Part shown: positions 1 to 5,050 of the stretch, in pieces
Position numbering within the stretch: the first letter of the stretch is position 1
Layout: the number at the start of each line of letters is the position of its first letter
Origin: Ferrithrix thermotolerans DSM 19514
Lineage (GTDB): Bacteria > Actinomycetota > Acidimicrobiia > Acidimicrobiales > Ilumatobacteraceae
Assembly (NCBI GenBank): GCA_945860575.1
Contig: CAMAQQ010000082.1
Span: forward strand, 1-5,904
DNA: 5,904 bases
Direction of reading: 5' to 3'
Program-made: the position numbers and the translations under genes
The notes under the pieces: generated by a model
Told to the model about the DNA's origin: nothing
The model's database searches: none
The model's input: only the letters and a program-made list of their open reading frames with translations

Positions 1-300
1 CATGACACCGAGTGTCATTGGCGCAATTGCACCAAAAATTAAGCCAACACGAAAAATTGAAAACAACTGTGTCGCACTTGTTGCATCGATCAAGTCACTT
101 GCTGAAGCAATTCTTTCGACACCGAGAACTATTCCAACGACAACAACAACGAGTGTCCACAAAAGAGAAACAGAAACCATCAGGTGGCCAATTCGTTGAT
201 GATTTGTCGTTAGTAACCAACTCGAAATTTTGCTGAAAAGACCTGTGCCAGAAACCGTGCCCGAATTTGTCATCGCAGAATTCACATCAATGGCGGTCAT
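1..300 (-). CDS. ctaD: Heme-copper (cytochrome c) oxidase subunit I, N-terminal part, cut by the window edge
   Basis: The 100 codons visible run from an ATG at 298-300 off the left edge with no stop. Subunit I is the membrane core of the terminal oxidase, which reduces O2 with electrons from cytochrome c. Residues 26-38 read SSWLLTTNHQRIG, matching the TTDHKxIG motif just before the first helix of subunit I. A hydrophobic helix follows at about 42-61, then a second helix start at 79-100 (QLFSIFRVGLIFGAIAP). The ctaB gene lies upstream on the same strand, which supports the call. The frame is open back to a stop at 376-378, and no good Shine-Dalgarno precedes the ATG; an in-frame ATG at 271-273 is an alternative start. 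The second helix lacks the histidine expected as low-spin heme ligand (Phe83-Arg84 stand there), so a divergent or paralogous subunit I is possible. The family is likely; the subtype is uncertain. Confidence 0.68.
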   Translation of the reverse strand, partial: MTAIDVNSAMTNSGTVSGTGLFSKISSWLLTTNHQRIGHLMVSVSLLWTLVVVVVGIVLGVERIASASDLIDATSATQLFSIFRVGLIFGAIAPMTLGVM

Positions 301-389
301 AACGCAGATAACGCTAACAGTTAAGCCCTTTGGCTTGGAAACTTCTTTATCGCACGAAGTCGGCGAATTTCGTGATTAAACAGCGAGTT

Positions 390-1349
390 TTATACGAGAA
401 CGTCGACCATCAACGCACCGAAAAGCACGGTCACATATGTAATTGAAAAAGAGAAAACCTTCATTGACCAGGCCTCGGTTGGTTTGCGTCCGAGCATCGC
501 CGTACCGACCGAAAAACCAAGCCCTACAACGATTGCGGTACCACCATAAATCCAGCCAAGATTCGCAACTGGCATCAGCACAAGGGTCGCTGCCGCGAGA
601 ACGACCGTGTACCAAAACATCGTGCGAACCGTGCGTTCAATTGAAACTACAACTGGCAACATTGGTACGTTTGCCGCACGATACTCATCAGCGTGACGAA
701 TTGCAAGAGCCCAAAAATGTGGTGGAGTCCAAAGAAACATAATTATGAAGAGCCAAACTGCGGGCCAGCCAACAGAGTTTGTGACTGCCGCCCAACCAAT
801 AAGAGTTGGCATTGCTCCGGCCGCGCCACCGATGACGATGTTTTGTTTACTCGTGCGCTTTAACCACAGCGAATAGATAAAAACATAAAACGCAGTGGCA
901 CTGAGCGCCAAAACTGCCGAGAGCAAGTTTGCGCCAGCCCACAGCACGGCAAAGGCAATGACTTCTAAAATCATCGCAAACACGAGTGCATTTTTGGGCT
1001 CGATTAACCCAGTTACAAGTGGCCGAGATTGGGTTCGTTTCATCAATTTGTCGATGTCACGATCGATATACATATTTATGGTGTTTGCGCCGCCAGCGGC
1101 GAGTGATCCGCCTATCAGCGTTATTGCGATCAACGACCATGCTGGCCATTTGCCCGCTGCCAGAACCATCGTCGGCACTGTCGTAACTAGTAACAGTTCG
1201 ATGATTCGTGGTTTGGTCAAAGCGATATATCCACCAACAATTGTTTTGGGCGAACGCTTTGATTCGTGCGAAAACAACCGCGAAGGCACGACTGGACGAA
1301 CATTGAGTGCCACGCGACAATCGTACGATGCTTGAGCACCAAAGCCCAA
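390..1349 (-). CDS. ctaB: Protoheme IX farnesyltransferase (heme O synthase) CtaB
   Basis: This integral membrane UbiA-type prenyltransferase joins a farnesyl group to heme B to give heme O, the precursor of heme A for aa3-type oxidases. Residues 41-57 hold the family signature YIALTKPRIIELLLVTT. The Asp-rich prenyl diphosphate and Mg2+ motif N92-xxx-D96-xxx-D100 is followed by RTQSRPL at 105-111. The second conserved cytoplasmic loop is seen as SLWLKRTSKQNIVIGGAAGAMP (160-181), and WTPPHFWALA (207-216) and YRAANVPMLP (223-232) are also typical. Hydrophobic segments account for about eight to nine membrane helices. The longest frame begins with TTG at 1347-1349 (319 aa). GTG codons at residues 13 and 21 are possible starts, since the conserved part begins only near residue 41 and no strong ribosome site marks any of them. 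The oxidase subunit I gene follows 89 bases downstream, suggesting an operon for oxidase assembly. Confidence 0.95.
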   Translation of the reverse strand: MGFGAQASYDCRVALNVRPVVPSRLFSHESKRSPKTIVGGYIALTKPRIIELLLVTTVPTMVLAAGKWPAWSLIAITLIGGSLAAGGANTINMYIDRDIDKLMKRTQSRPLVTGLIEPKNALVFAMILEVIAFAVLWAGANLLSAVLALSATAFYVFIYSLWLKRTSKQNIVIGGAAGAMPTLIGWAAVTNSVGWPAVWLFIIMFLWTPPHFWALAIRHADEYRAANVPMLPVVVSIERTVRTMFWYTVVLAAATLVLMPVANLGWIYGGTAIVVGLGFSVGTAMLGRKPTEAWSMKVFSFSITYVTVLFGALMVDVLV

Positions 1350-1374
1350 CCGATCTAGACATGAAAAAATGCTA

Positions 1375-1406
1375 CGAATTCAAAATGTCGTGAATTCATA
1401 ATGTGA
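1375..1406. repeat. Two-copy 13-base direct repeat in the ctaB/clpS divergent promoter region
   Basis: GAATTCAAAATGT at 1376-1388 is repeated as GAATTCATAATGT at 1392-1404. Twelve of 13 bases are identical and the period is 16 bases. The pair sits between the divergent starts of ctaB and clpS, where promoters for both should lie. The second copy contains CATAAT (1397-1402), one mismatch from a sigma-70 -10 hexamer, but no matching -35 was found. A tandem operator is possible; a chance AT-rich duplication is equally so. Confidence 0.45.
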
Positions 1407-1463
1407 AATCAAATTTACGAGCCCAAAAAACCGAACAAACGTCACAACGCCACGCCACAATAG

Positions 1464-1471
1464 AAAGGTGA
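1464..1471 (+). promoter_or_regulatory. Ribosome binding site of clpS
   Basis: AAAGGTGA ends five bases before the ATG at 1477 and is the clearest Shine-Dalgarno in the window. It decides the clpS start: the in-frame GTG at 1468 overlaps this site and so is unlikely to be used. Confidence 0.8.
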
Positions 1472-1476
1472 GATAC

Positions 1477-1779
1477 ATGGCAAGAGCCAGTGTTCAACCA
1501 GCCCAGGTCTTGGAACCAGATGTTGATGACGCAACCAAATCAGACAAGCCGTGGATTGTCATCGTCTGGAACGACCCGATCAATCTGATGTCGTATGTAA
1601 CTTTTGTGTTTCAAAAACTTTTTGGTTACAGTCTCGAAAAAGCCACCGAGTTGATGCTGGATGTTCACCATAAAGGTCGGGCTGTTGTCTCTAATGGATC
1701 GCGAGAGCGAGCCGAGTTCGATGTATATCGACTTCACGAGCATGGTTTATGGGCGACGATGGAGCACGAAACATCGTGA
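1477..1779 (+). CDS. clpS: ATP-dependent Clp protease adaptor ClpS
   Basis: ClpS is a small cytoplasmic adaptor that binds N-degron substrates (bulky hydrophobic N-terminal residues) and hands them to the ClpA/ClpC-ClpP protease. The protein has 100 aa, normal for the family. A disordered N-terminal arm (1-24) precedes the core. Conserved pocket elements are N32-D33 in WNDPINLMSYV (31-41), the gatekeeper-position M38, and H64 in VHHKGRAVV (63-71), matching E. coli N34/D35, M40 and H66. The stretch FGYSLEKATELML (49-61) is also typical, and NDPxNLM with GLWATME (90-96) is the actinobacterial form. The start at 1477 is set by the Shine-Dalgarno at 1464-1471. The DUF2017 gene overlaps the stop by 4 bases, a pairing conserved in Actinobacteria. 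The upstream region is shared with the divergent ctaB. Confidence 0.96.
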   Translation: MARASVQPAQVLEPDVDDATKSDKPWIVIVWNDPINLMSYVTFVFQKLFGYSLEKATELMLDVHHKGRAVVSNGSRERAEFDVYRLHEHGLWATMEHETS

Positions 1780-2312
1780 AAACATATAAGGGCCCGTTAG
1801 TGCGGACAAAAGATGGCACATACAAATTGGCTTTGCCGAAAGATCAATGCGAATTATTGACGCATCTGATTACCGAACTTCGCGACTCTTTGTTGACTAC
1901 AACTGATGATGCGTCGCTTCGGCGATTGTTTCCGACGGCTTATCACAACGATGCAAAAAAAGATGCCGAGTATCAGCGTTTGATGCGCGAAGAATTACTC
2001 GCATCCCGGCTGTCGTCAATTGAAACCACCCTCAAGGTGATCAGTTCAAGCAACGAATTATCCGAGTCTGAAGTCGATGCGTTTGCGCGAAGCATTAACT
2101 CGTTGAGACTCGTGATCGGCACATCTTTAGACATCGCCGAATCTGATTATTCTGACACTGCTGCCACTGCTGCCTCTTCTAATAGCGATTCGGAAATCCC
2201 TGACGCGGATCAGGATGAGTTAGCAGAGCAAGAATTGGTCCAACACGAACTTTACGACTTCTTGGGCTGGCTACTTGAATGGACAGTTATCGCACAAAGT
2301 GCAGGGCTTTAA
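1776..2312 (+). CDS. DUF2017 family protein (clpS-linked)
   Basis: This is an actinobacterial protein of unknown function found beside clpS; a role with Clp proteolysis is guessed from neighbourhood only. From the GTG at 1776 it is 178 aa, the usual family size. Family-like features are YKGPLVRTKDGTYKLALP (4-21), LRRLFPTAY (48-56), DAEYQRLMREELLASRL (63-79), LRLVIGTSLDI (110-120) and the C-terminal YDFLGWLLE (160-168). An Asp/Ser/Ala-rich acidic stretch (about 121-150) looks like a disordered linker. The GTG overlaps the clpS TGA as GTGA, and GGAG at 1761-1764 could serve as ribosome site, so translational coupling is likely. An ATG at 1749 in the same frame would add nine residues inside clpS but does not look like the family N-terminus. 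No signal peptide or membrane helix is seen. Confidence 0.88.
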   Translation: MKTYKGPLVRTKDGTYKLALPKDQCELLTHLITELRDSLLTTTDDASLRRLFPTAYHNDAKKDAEYQRLMREELLASRLSSIETTLKVISSSNELSESEVDAFARSINSLRLVIGTSLDIAESDYSDTAATAASSNSDSEIPDADQDELAEQELVQHELYDFLGWLLEWTVIAQSAGL

Positions 2313-2402
2313 ATCTTTCCTCAATTCTTTTCGCAGGTTCTTAGGTTTTTCGGCAAATTGCGGTGATAGATTTCAAGGGTTCTCAACGGATAGTAGGTCC
2401 CT

Positions 2403-2475
2403 GCCCCCATCGTCTAGTGGCCTAGGACACCACCCTTTCAAGGTGGCGGCACGGGTTCGAATCCCGTTGGGGGTG
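2403..2475 (+). tRNA. tRNA-Glu (anticodon TTC)
   Basis: A complete 73-base cloverleaf. The acceptor stem pairs 2403-2409 with 2468-2474 (last pair G-T). The D stem is GTCT/GGAC-like (2412-2415 with 2425-2428). The anticodon stem CCACC/GGTGG encloses loop CTTTCAA with anticodon TTC at 2437-2439. The T arm is ACGGG-TTCGAAT-CCCGT. The discriminator is G2475 and no CCA is encoded, so a CCA-adding enzyme is needed. It is the first of a Glu-Asp-Phe cluster and lies 90 bases after the DUF2017 gene. Confidence 0.97.
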
Positions 2476-2505
2476 CAATGGTCAGTTTCAGCAATAGCAG
2501 AATCT

Positions 2506-2579
2506 GGTCCCGTGGTGAAGTTGGAGTTCACGCCGCCCTGTCAAGGCGGAGGTCGCGGGTTCAAGTCCCGTCGGGACCG
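2506..2579 (+). tRNA. tRNA-Asp (anticodon GTC)
   Basis: A complete 74-base cloverleaf. Acceptor GGTCCCG (2506-2512) pairs with CGGGACC (2572-2578). The anticodon stem CCGCC/GGCGG holds loop CTGTCAA with anticodon GTC at 2540-2542. The T arm is GCGGG-TTCAAGT-CCCGT with one G-T pair. The discriminator is G2579 and CCA is not encoded. It follows tRNA-Glu by 30 bases, so the two are probably co-transcribed. Confidence 0.97.
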
Positions 2580-2603
2580 CTGGGGAGTGTTCGCACTTCT
2601 CCA

Positions 2604-2676
2604 GGTCGGGTAGCTCAGTAGGCAGAGCATGCGCCTGAAAAGCGCAGGGTCACCGGATCGACGCCGGTCCCGACCA
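2604..2676 (+). tRNA. tRNA-Phe (anticodon GAA)
   Basis: A complete 73-base cloverleaf. Acceptor GGTCGGG (2604-2610) pairs with CCCGACC (2669-2675). The D arm is GCTC/GAGC with a short 8-base loop. The anticodon stem TGCGC/GCGCA holds loop CTGAAAA with anticodon GAA at 2637-2639. The discriminator is A2676 and CCA is not encoded. The T stem ACCGG/CCGGT is perfect, but its loop reads ATCGACG, with A instead of T at position 54. It ends the tRNA cluster, 24 bases after tRNA-Asp. No clear Rho-independent terminator follows. Confidence 0.96.
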
Positions 2677-2693
2677 CAATTAGAAAACTAGGT

Positions 2694-2705
2694 GATTAAT
2701 TAATC
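2694..2705. repeat. 12-base perfect palindrome after the tRNA cluster
   Basis: GATTAATTAATC reads the same on both strands and lies 17 bases past tRNA-Phe, flanked by CTAG at 2688-2691 and 2710-2713. It is too AT-rich and lacks the loop and T-tract of a standard terminator. It could be a protein site or chance. Confidence 0.3.
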
Positions 2706-2741
2706 GTGACTAGCGCGGGAAGAATCCGTGTCTAGCGCGTG
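2706..2741. repeat. Two-copy 14-base direct repeat in the convergent gap
   Basis: GTGACTAGCGCGGG at 2706-2719 and GTGTCTAGCGCGTG at 2728-2741 match at 12 of 14 bases with a period of 22 bases, about two helical turns. The second copy ends five bases before the lipoprotein stop codon (2746-2748 on the minus strand). The core CTAGCGCG is GC-rich in an otherwise AT-rich gap. Function is unknown: a binding site, or the remnant of a small duplication. Confidence 0.5.
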
Positions 2742-2745
2742 GCGA

Positions 2746-3159
2746 TTATTCTTCGACGACGAGTGTGAGAATCCATTCGCCGGTGATGTGACTCTCGAGA
2801 TCAAAACTTCCAAGTTTGTCGGCCGTGAATTCGATGATTGCTTCTTGACCGGCCGGAGTCACTCCGCCACCGAGATCGTAGCCGTGCAAATGAAACTCGT
2901 CATCTGCGTCTGGGTTAAGAATTTTGATTTGCACCTTCGATCCAAGAGTTGCTTGGTAAGCGACGGCCGAGCCAGAGGTCTGACCGATAATCACTGAAAT
3001 CTCTACTGTTTCGTCGATTGCAGTTACTTCTTCGGTGGTTGTCTCGTCTGTTGATTCTTCGGCTGTATCGGATGTCGAGTCTGAACTTGAACAGCCGACT
3101 GTGCCAAGCATGATGCAAGTTGCAAACAACGCCTTGATAAAAATTTTATGACTAGTCAT
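2746..3159 (-). CDS. Secreted lipoprotein with a cupredoxin-like domain
   Basis: A 137-aa protein predicted to be exported and lipid-anchored. Residues 1-22 form a signal peptide (K5 and K9, hydrophobic 10-20) ending in a permissible lipobox, GTVG-C23. A Ser/Thr/Asp/Glu-rich spacer (24-52) follows, then one beta-rich domain (about 52-137). The motif DDEFHLHGYDLGGGV (86-100) and the closing segment FTADKLGSFDLESHITGEWILTLVV match the cupredoxin-like family with the DExHxHGYD signature. H90, H92 and H124 are candidate metal ligands. The domain has no cysteine, so a blue type-1 copper site (Cys ligand) is not expected. Substrate and partner are unknown. The ATG at 3157-3159 overlaps the pyrE stop as ATGA and precedes the signal peptide directly. 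A longer in-frame extension to 3240 would bury the signal inside the protein, so it is rejected. Confidence 0.85.
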   Translation of the reverse strand: MTSHKIFIKALFATCIMLGTVGCSSSDSTSDTAEESTDETTTEEVTAIDETVEISVIIGQTSGSAVAYQATLGSKVQIKILNPDADDEFHLHGYDLGGGVTPAGQEAIIEFTADKLGSFDLESHITGEWILTLVVEE

Positions 3160-3725
3160 GATCCAAAAGCGTAGCCAAGATCGGGTGCGCTGAGCATTGG
3201 TTGGTAGACAATTTTTGCTTCGCTTGCCATCGCCGCACAAGTGCCGCCCCGATCTACGATCACCGTAATAAACACTGGTGTTGCGCCGAATGCCCTGACC
3301 ACTTCAACGGCTTCAAATAGCGAGGTGCCTCGGGTGACTGTGTCTTCAACGATCGCCACACGATCGCCAGGTTGAAGTGCACCAGCAATGCGACCAGTCA
3401 CGCCGTGATCTTTGCTTTCTTTGCGCACGCTGAAACTGCGCAACACTCTGCCACGTGTTGCCGCGACGGCGGCGATACCAAATGCAACTGGGTCAGCGCC
3501 CATGGTCAACCCACCAATTGCGTCAATGTCTGGCGGCAACATCGCCAATGCAACATCACTAACAAGCAAGATGCCGTCACTTCGACATGCAGTTTGCTTT
3601 GAATCTAAAAACCAATTGCTGGTGCGCCCAGACTTAAGGGTGAACGAGCCTGTCTTGAGTGAATGGAGCAGAATGTGTTCGCGCAATGCTTCTCTCGCTT
3701 GGTCAAGCGGCGGAATTTTAGACAT
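3156..3725 (-). CDS. pyrE: Orotate phosphoribosyltransferase PyrE
   Basis: PyrE joins orotate and PRPP to give OMP and pyrophosphate, the fifth step of pyrimidine synthesis, in the cytoplasm. At 189 aa it is within the range of bacterial PyrE. Key parts are FTLKSGRTSNWFLDSKQ (28-44), the flexible catalytic loop RKESKDHG (101-108, the RKxxKxHG motif), and the PRPP-binding loop VAIVEDTVTRGTS (123-135). The PRPP loop differs from the common EDVVTTGGS in having Arg-Gly-Thr after the second Thr. The ATG at 3723-3725 begins 17 bases after the purB stop, with no clear Shine-Dalgarno. The gene is third in the purA-purB-pyrE-lipoprotein series, and its stop overlaps the lipoprotein start. Other pyr genes are not in the window, so the link with AMP synthesis genes is a chromosomal grouping, not a whole pathway. 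Confidence 0.94.
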   Translation of the reverse strand: MSKIPPLDQAREALREHILLHSLKTGSFTLKSGRTSNWFLDSKQTACRSDGILLVSDVALAMLPPDIDAIGGLTMGADPVAFGIAAVAATRGRVLRSFSVRKESKDHGVTGRIAGALQPGDRVAIVEDTVTRGTSLFEAVEVVRAFGATPVFITVIVDRGGTCAAMASEAKIVYQPMLSAPDLGYAFGS

Positions 3726-3742
3726 CGCTAATTTTTAGATAA

Positions 3743-5050
3743 CTACGACTGTTTCGAAGAAAGGGCTTCGAAAACGCGATTTGTATGTTTGACAGATTTC
3801 TTGAGATCAAATATTTCGTCTAATTGTTTAGCGGTTAAACCAATGCGCTTGTCGCCAGCCAAAAGTTCACGAAACTGAACTGATTCAGCAACGGCACGCC
3901 CCGCAAGTTCTTGAACCAGTCGATAGGCATCGTCACGTGACATTCCTGAAGATACGAGAGCAAGCAATACAGATTGCGAAAACACAACACCATATGTTGA
4001 GTGCAGATTTTTTATCATCTGTGCACCATCAACTTCAAGATTTGTAATTAACCTCATGGCCCGTCGCAACATGTAATAAGCCAGCATCGAAGAATCTGGC
4101 AACACAATTCGCTCAGCCGAAGAATGAGAAATATCCCGCTCATGCCAAAGCGCAACATCTTGCAAGCCGACTTGAAGATTGGCGCGCAACACCCGCGACA
4201 AACCAGTGAGCGTTTCAGAAGAAATCGGATTGCGTTTGTGCGGCATTGCTGAACTGCCTTTTTGACCTGAGGCGAATCCTTCGCGCACCTCGTTTACTTC
4301 TGTGCGTTGCAAATGTCGCAATTCAACGGCAATTGTCTCAATCGTTGTGCCGATGCTCGCGCACGCCCATAGATATTCAGCATGACGATCACGGGCGATG
4401 ACCTGATTTGCGGGCACTGGCGTTAACCCAAGCGCCTTTGCGACACTCAGTTCAACTTTTGGATCAATATTTGAATATGTACCGACTGCACCCGAGAGTT
4501 TGCACACCGCAATTCCCTTCGTTGCAATATCTAGCCGCTCATGGTCTCGACGCAATTGCAACCCCCACAACGCAACTTTGGCGCCAAAGGTCGTTGGTTC
4601 TGCATGCATGCCATGCGTTCTACCGATCATCACGGTGTCGCGATGTTTCTCGGCAAGCGCCACCACAGCCTCACAAAAATCAGCAAGTGCGTGATCTATC
4701 AACGATGCGGCGTCACGCAACATCCAGCACCATGCAGTATCGACAACATCCGAACTTGTCAGTCCGTGATGAATCCATGCACCAGCCGGCATACCGATTC
4801 GCTGTTGAACAACATCCACAAAAGCAGCAACATCGTGGTCAGTGACTCGTTCTCGCTCGCTGACATCTGACACAAACTCGCTGTCAACTTTTGGGGCACG
4901 GTCGCGACAAATCTGCGCATGATCACTTGGCACAACACCAAGATCACTGTGCGCCGAGGTCGCCAACAATTCGATTTCTAAATAGCGACGAAACTTAGAT
5001 TCATCCGAAAAAATCTCCGCCATTTCTGGAAGGCTGTAACGCTCAATCAT
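3743..5050 (-). CDS. purB: Adenylosuccinate lyase PurB
   Basis: This cytoplasmic fumarase/aspartase-superfamily enzyme releases fumarate from SAICAR (giving AICAR) and from adenylosuccinate (giving AMP). At 435 aa it matches the common bacterial form. Conserved regions are HHGLTSSDVVDT (94-105), GRTHGMHAEPTTFG (143-156, with the catalytic His), and the superfamily signature GSSAMPHKRNP (265-275) on the mobile Ser loop. The N-terminus MIERYSLPEM is typical and fixes the start at 5048-5050. An upstream in-frame start at 5065 would add five residues inside purA and is not supported. The ATG overlaps the purA TGA as ATGA, implying translational coupling. PurA makes the substrate that PurB cleaves, so the two consecutive enzymes of AMP formation are made together. 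No anomaly was seen. Confidence 0.97.
   Translation of the reverse strand: MIERYSLPEMAEIFSDESKFRRYLEIELLATSAHSDLGVVPSDHAQICRDRAPKVDSEFVSDVSERERVTDHDVAAFVDVVQQRIGMPAGAWIHHGLTSSDVVDTAWCWMLRDAASLIDHALADFCEAVVALAEKHRDTVMIGRTHGMHAEPTTFGAKVALWGLQLRRDHERLDIATKGIAVCKLSGAVGTYSNIDPKVELSVAKALGLTPVPANQVIARDRHAEYLWACASIGTTIETIAVELRHLQRTEVNEVREGFASGQKGSSAMPHKRNPISSETLTGLSRVLRANLQVGLQDVALWHERDISHSSAERIVLPDSSMLAYYMLRRAMRLITNLEVDGAQMIKNLHSTYGVVFSQSVLLALVSSGMSRDDAYRLVQELAGRAVAESVQFRELLAGDKRIGLTAKQLDEIFDLKKSVKHTNRVFEALSSKQS

Noticed and set aside
443..1335. Plus-strand open frames inside ctaB
   Set aside because: They are antisense to a clear ctaB with all its signature motifs, and have no ribosome sites or family features.
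1397..1402. CATAAT as the -10 of clpS
   Set aside because: It differs from TATAAT at one base, but no -35-like hexamer lies 16-18 bases upstream, so it is noted only under the repeat and not called as a promoter.
2313..2402. A dedicated promoter for the tRNA cluster
   Set aside because: TTGCGG at 2358-2363 resembles a -35 but has no acceptable -10 at the right distance. Read-through from clpS or an unrecognised promoter are both possible.
2275..2613. A 112-codon plus-strand open frame running across the DUF2017 end and two tRNA genes
   Set aside because: It reads straight through two complete tRNA cloverleafs, has no family resemblance and no ribosome site. It is an accidental open frame.
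2677..2745. Phage or island attachment site at the 3' end of tRNA-Phe
   Set aside because: No copy of the tRNA 3' end was found downstream and no integrase is present. The direct repeats here do not match the tRNA.
2728..2997. An 89-codon plus-strand open frame opposite the lipoprotein gene
   Set aside because: The opposite strand encodes a recognisable signal peptide and cupredoxin-like domain. The plus frame shows no recognisable motifs.
3726..3742. Internal promoter before pyrE
   Set aside because: The 17-base AT-rich gap contains a loose -10-like string but no -35, and the operon spacing makes co-transcription simpler.
4408..4870. Several plus-strand open frames of 64-145 codons inside purB
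   Set aside because: They lie wholly antisense to a strongly conserved purB and their translations look like random Gln/His/Arg-rich sequence.
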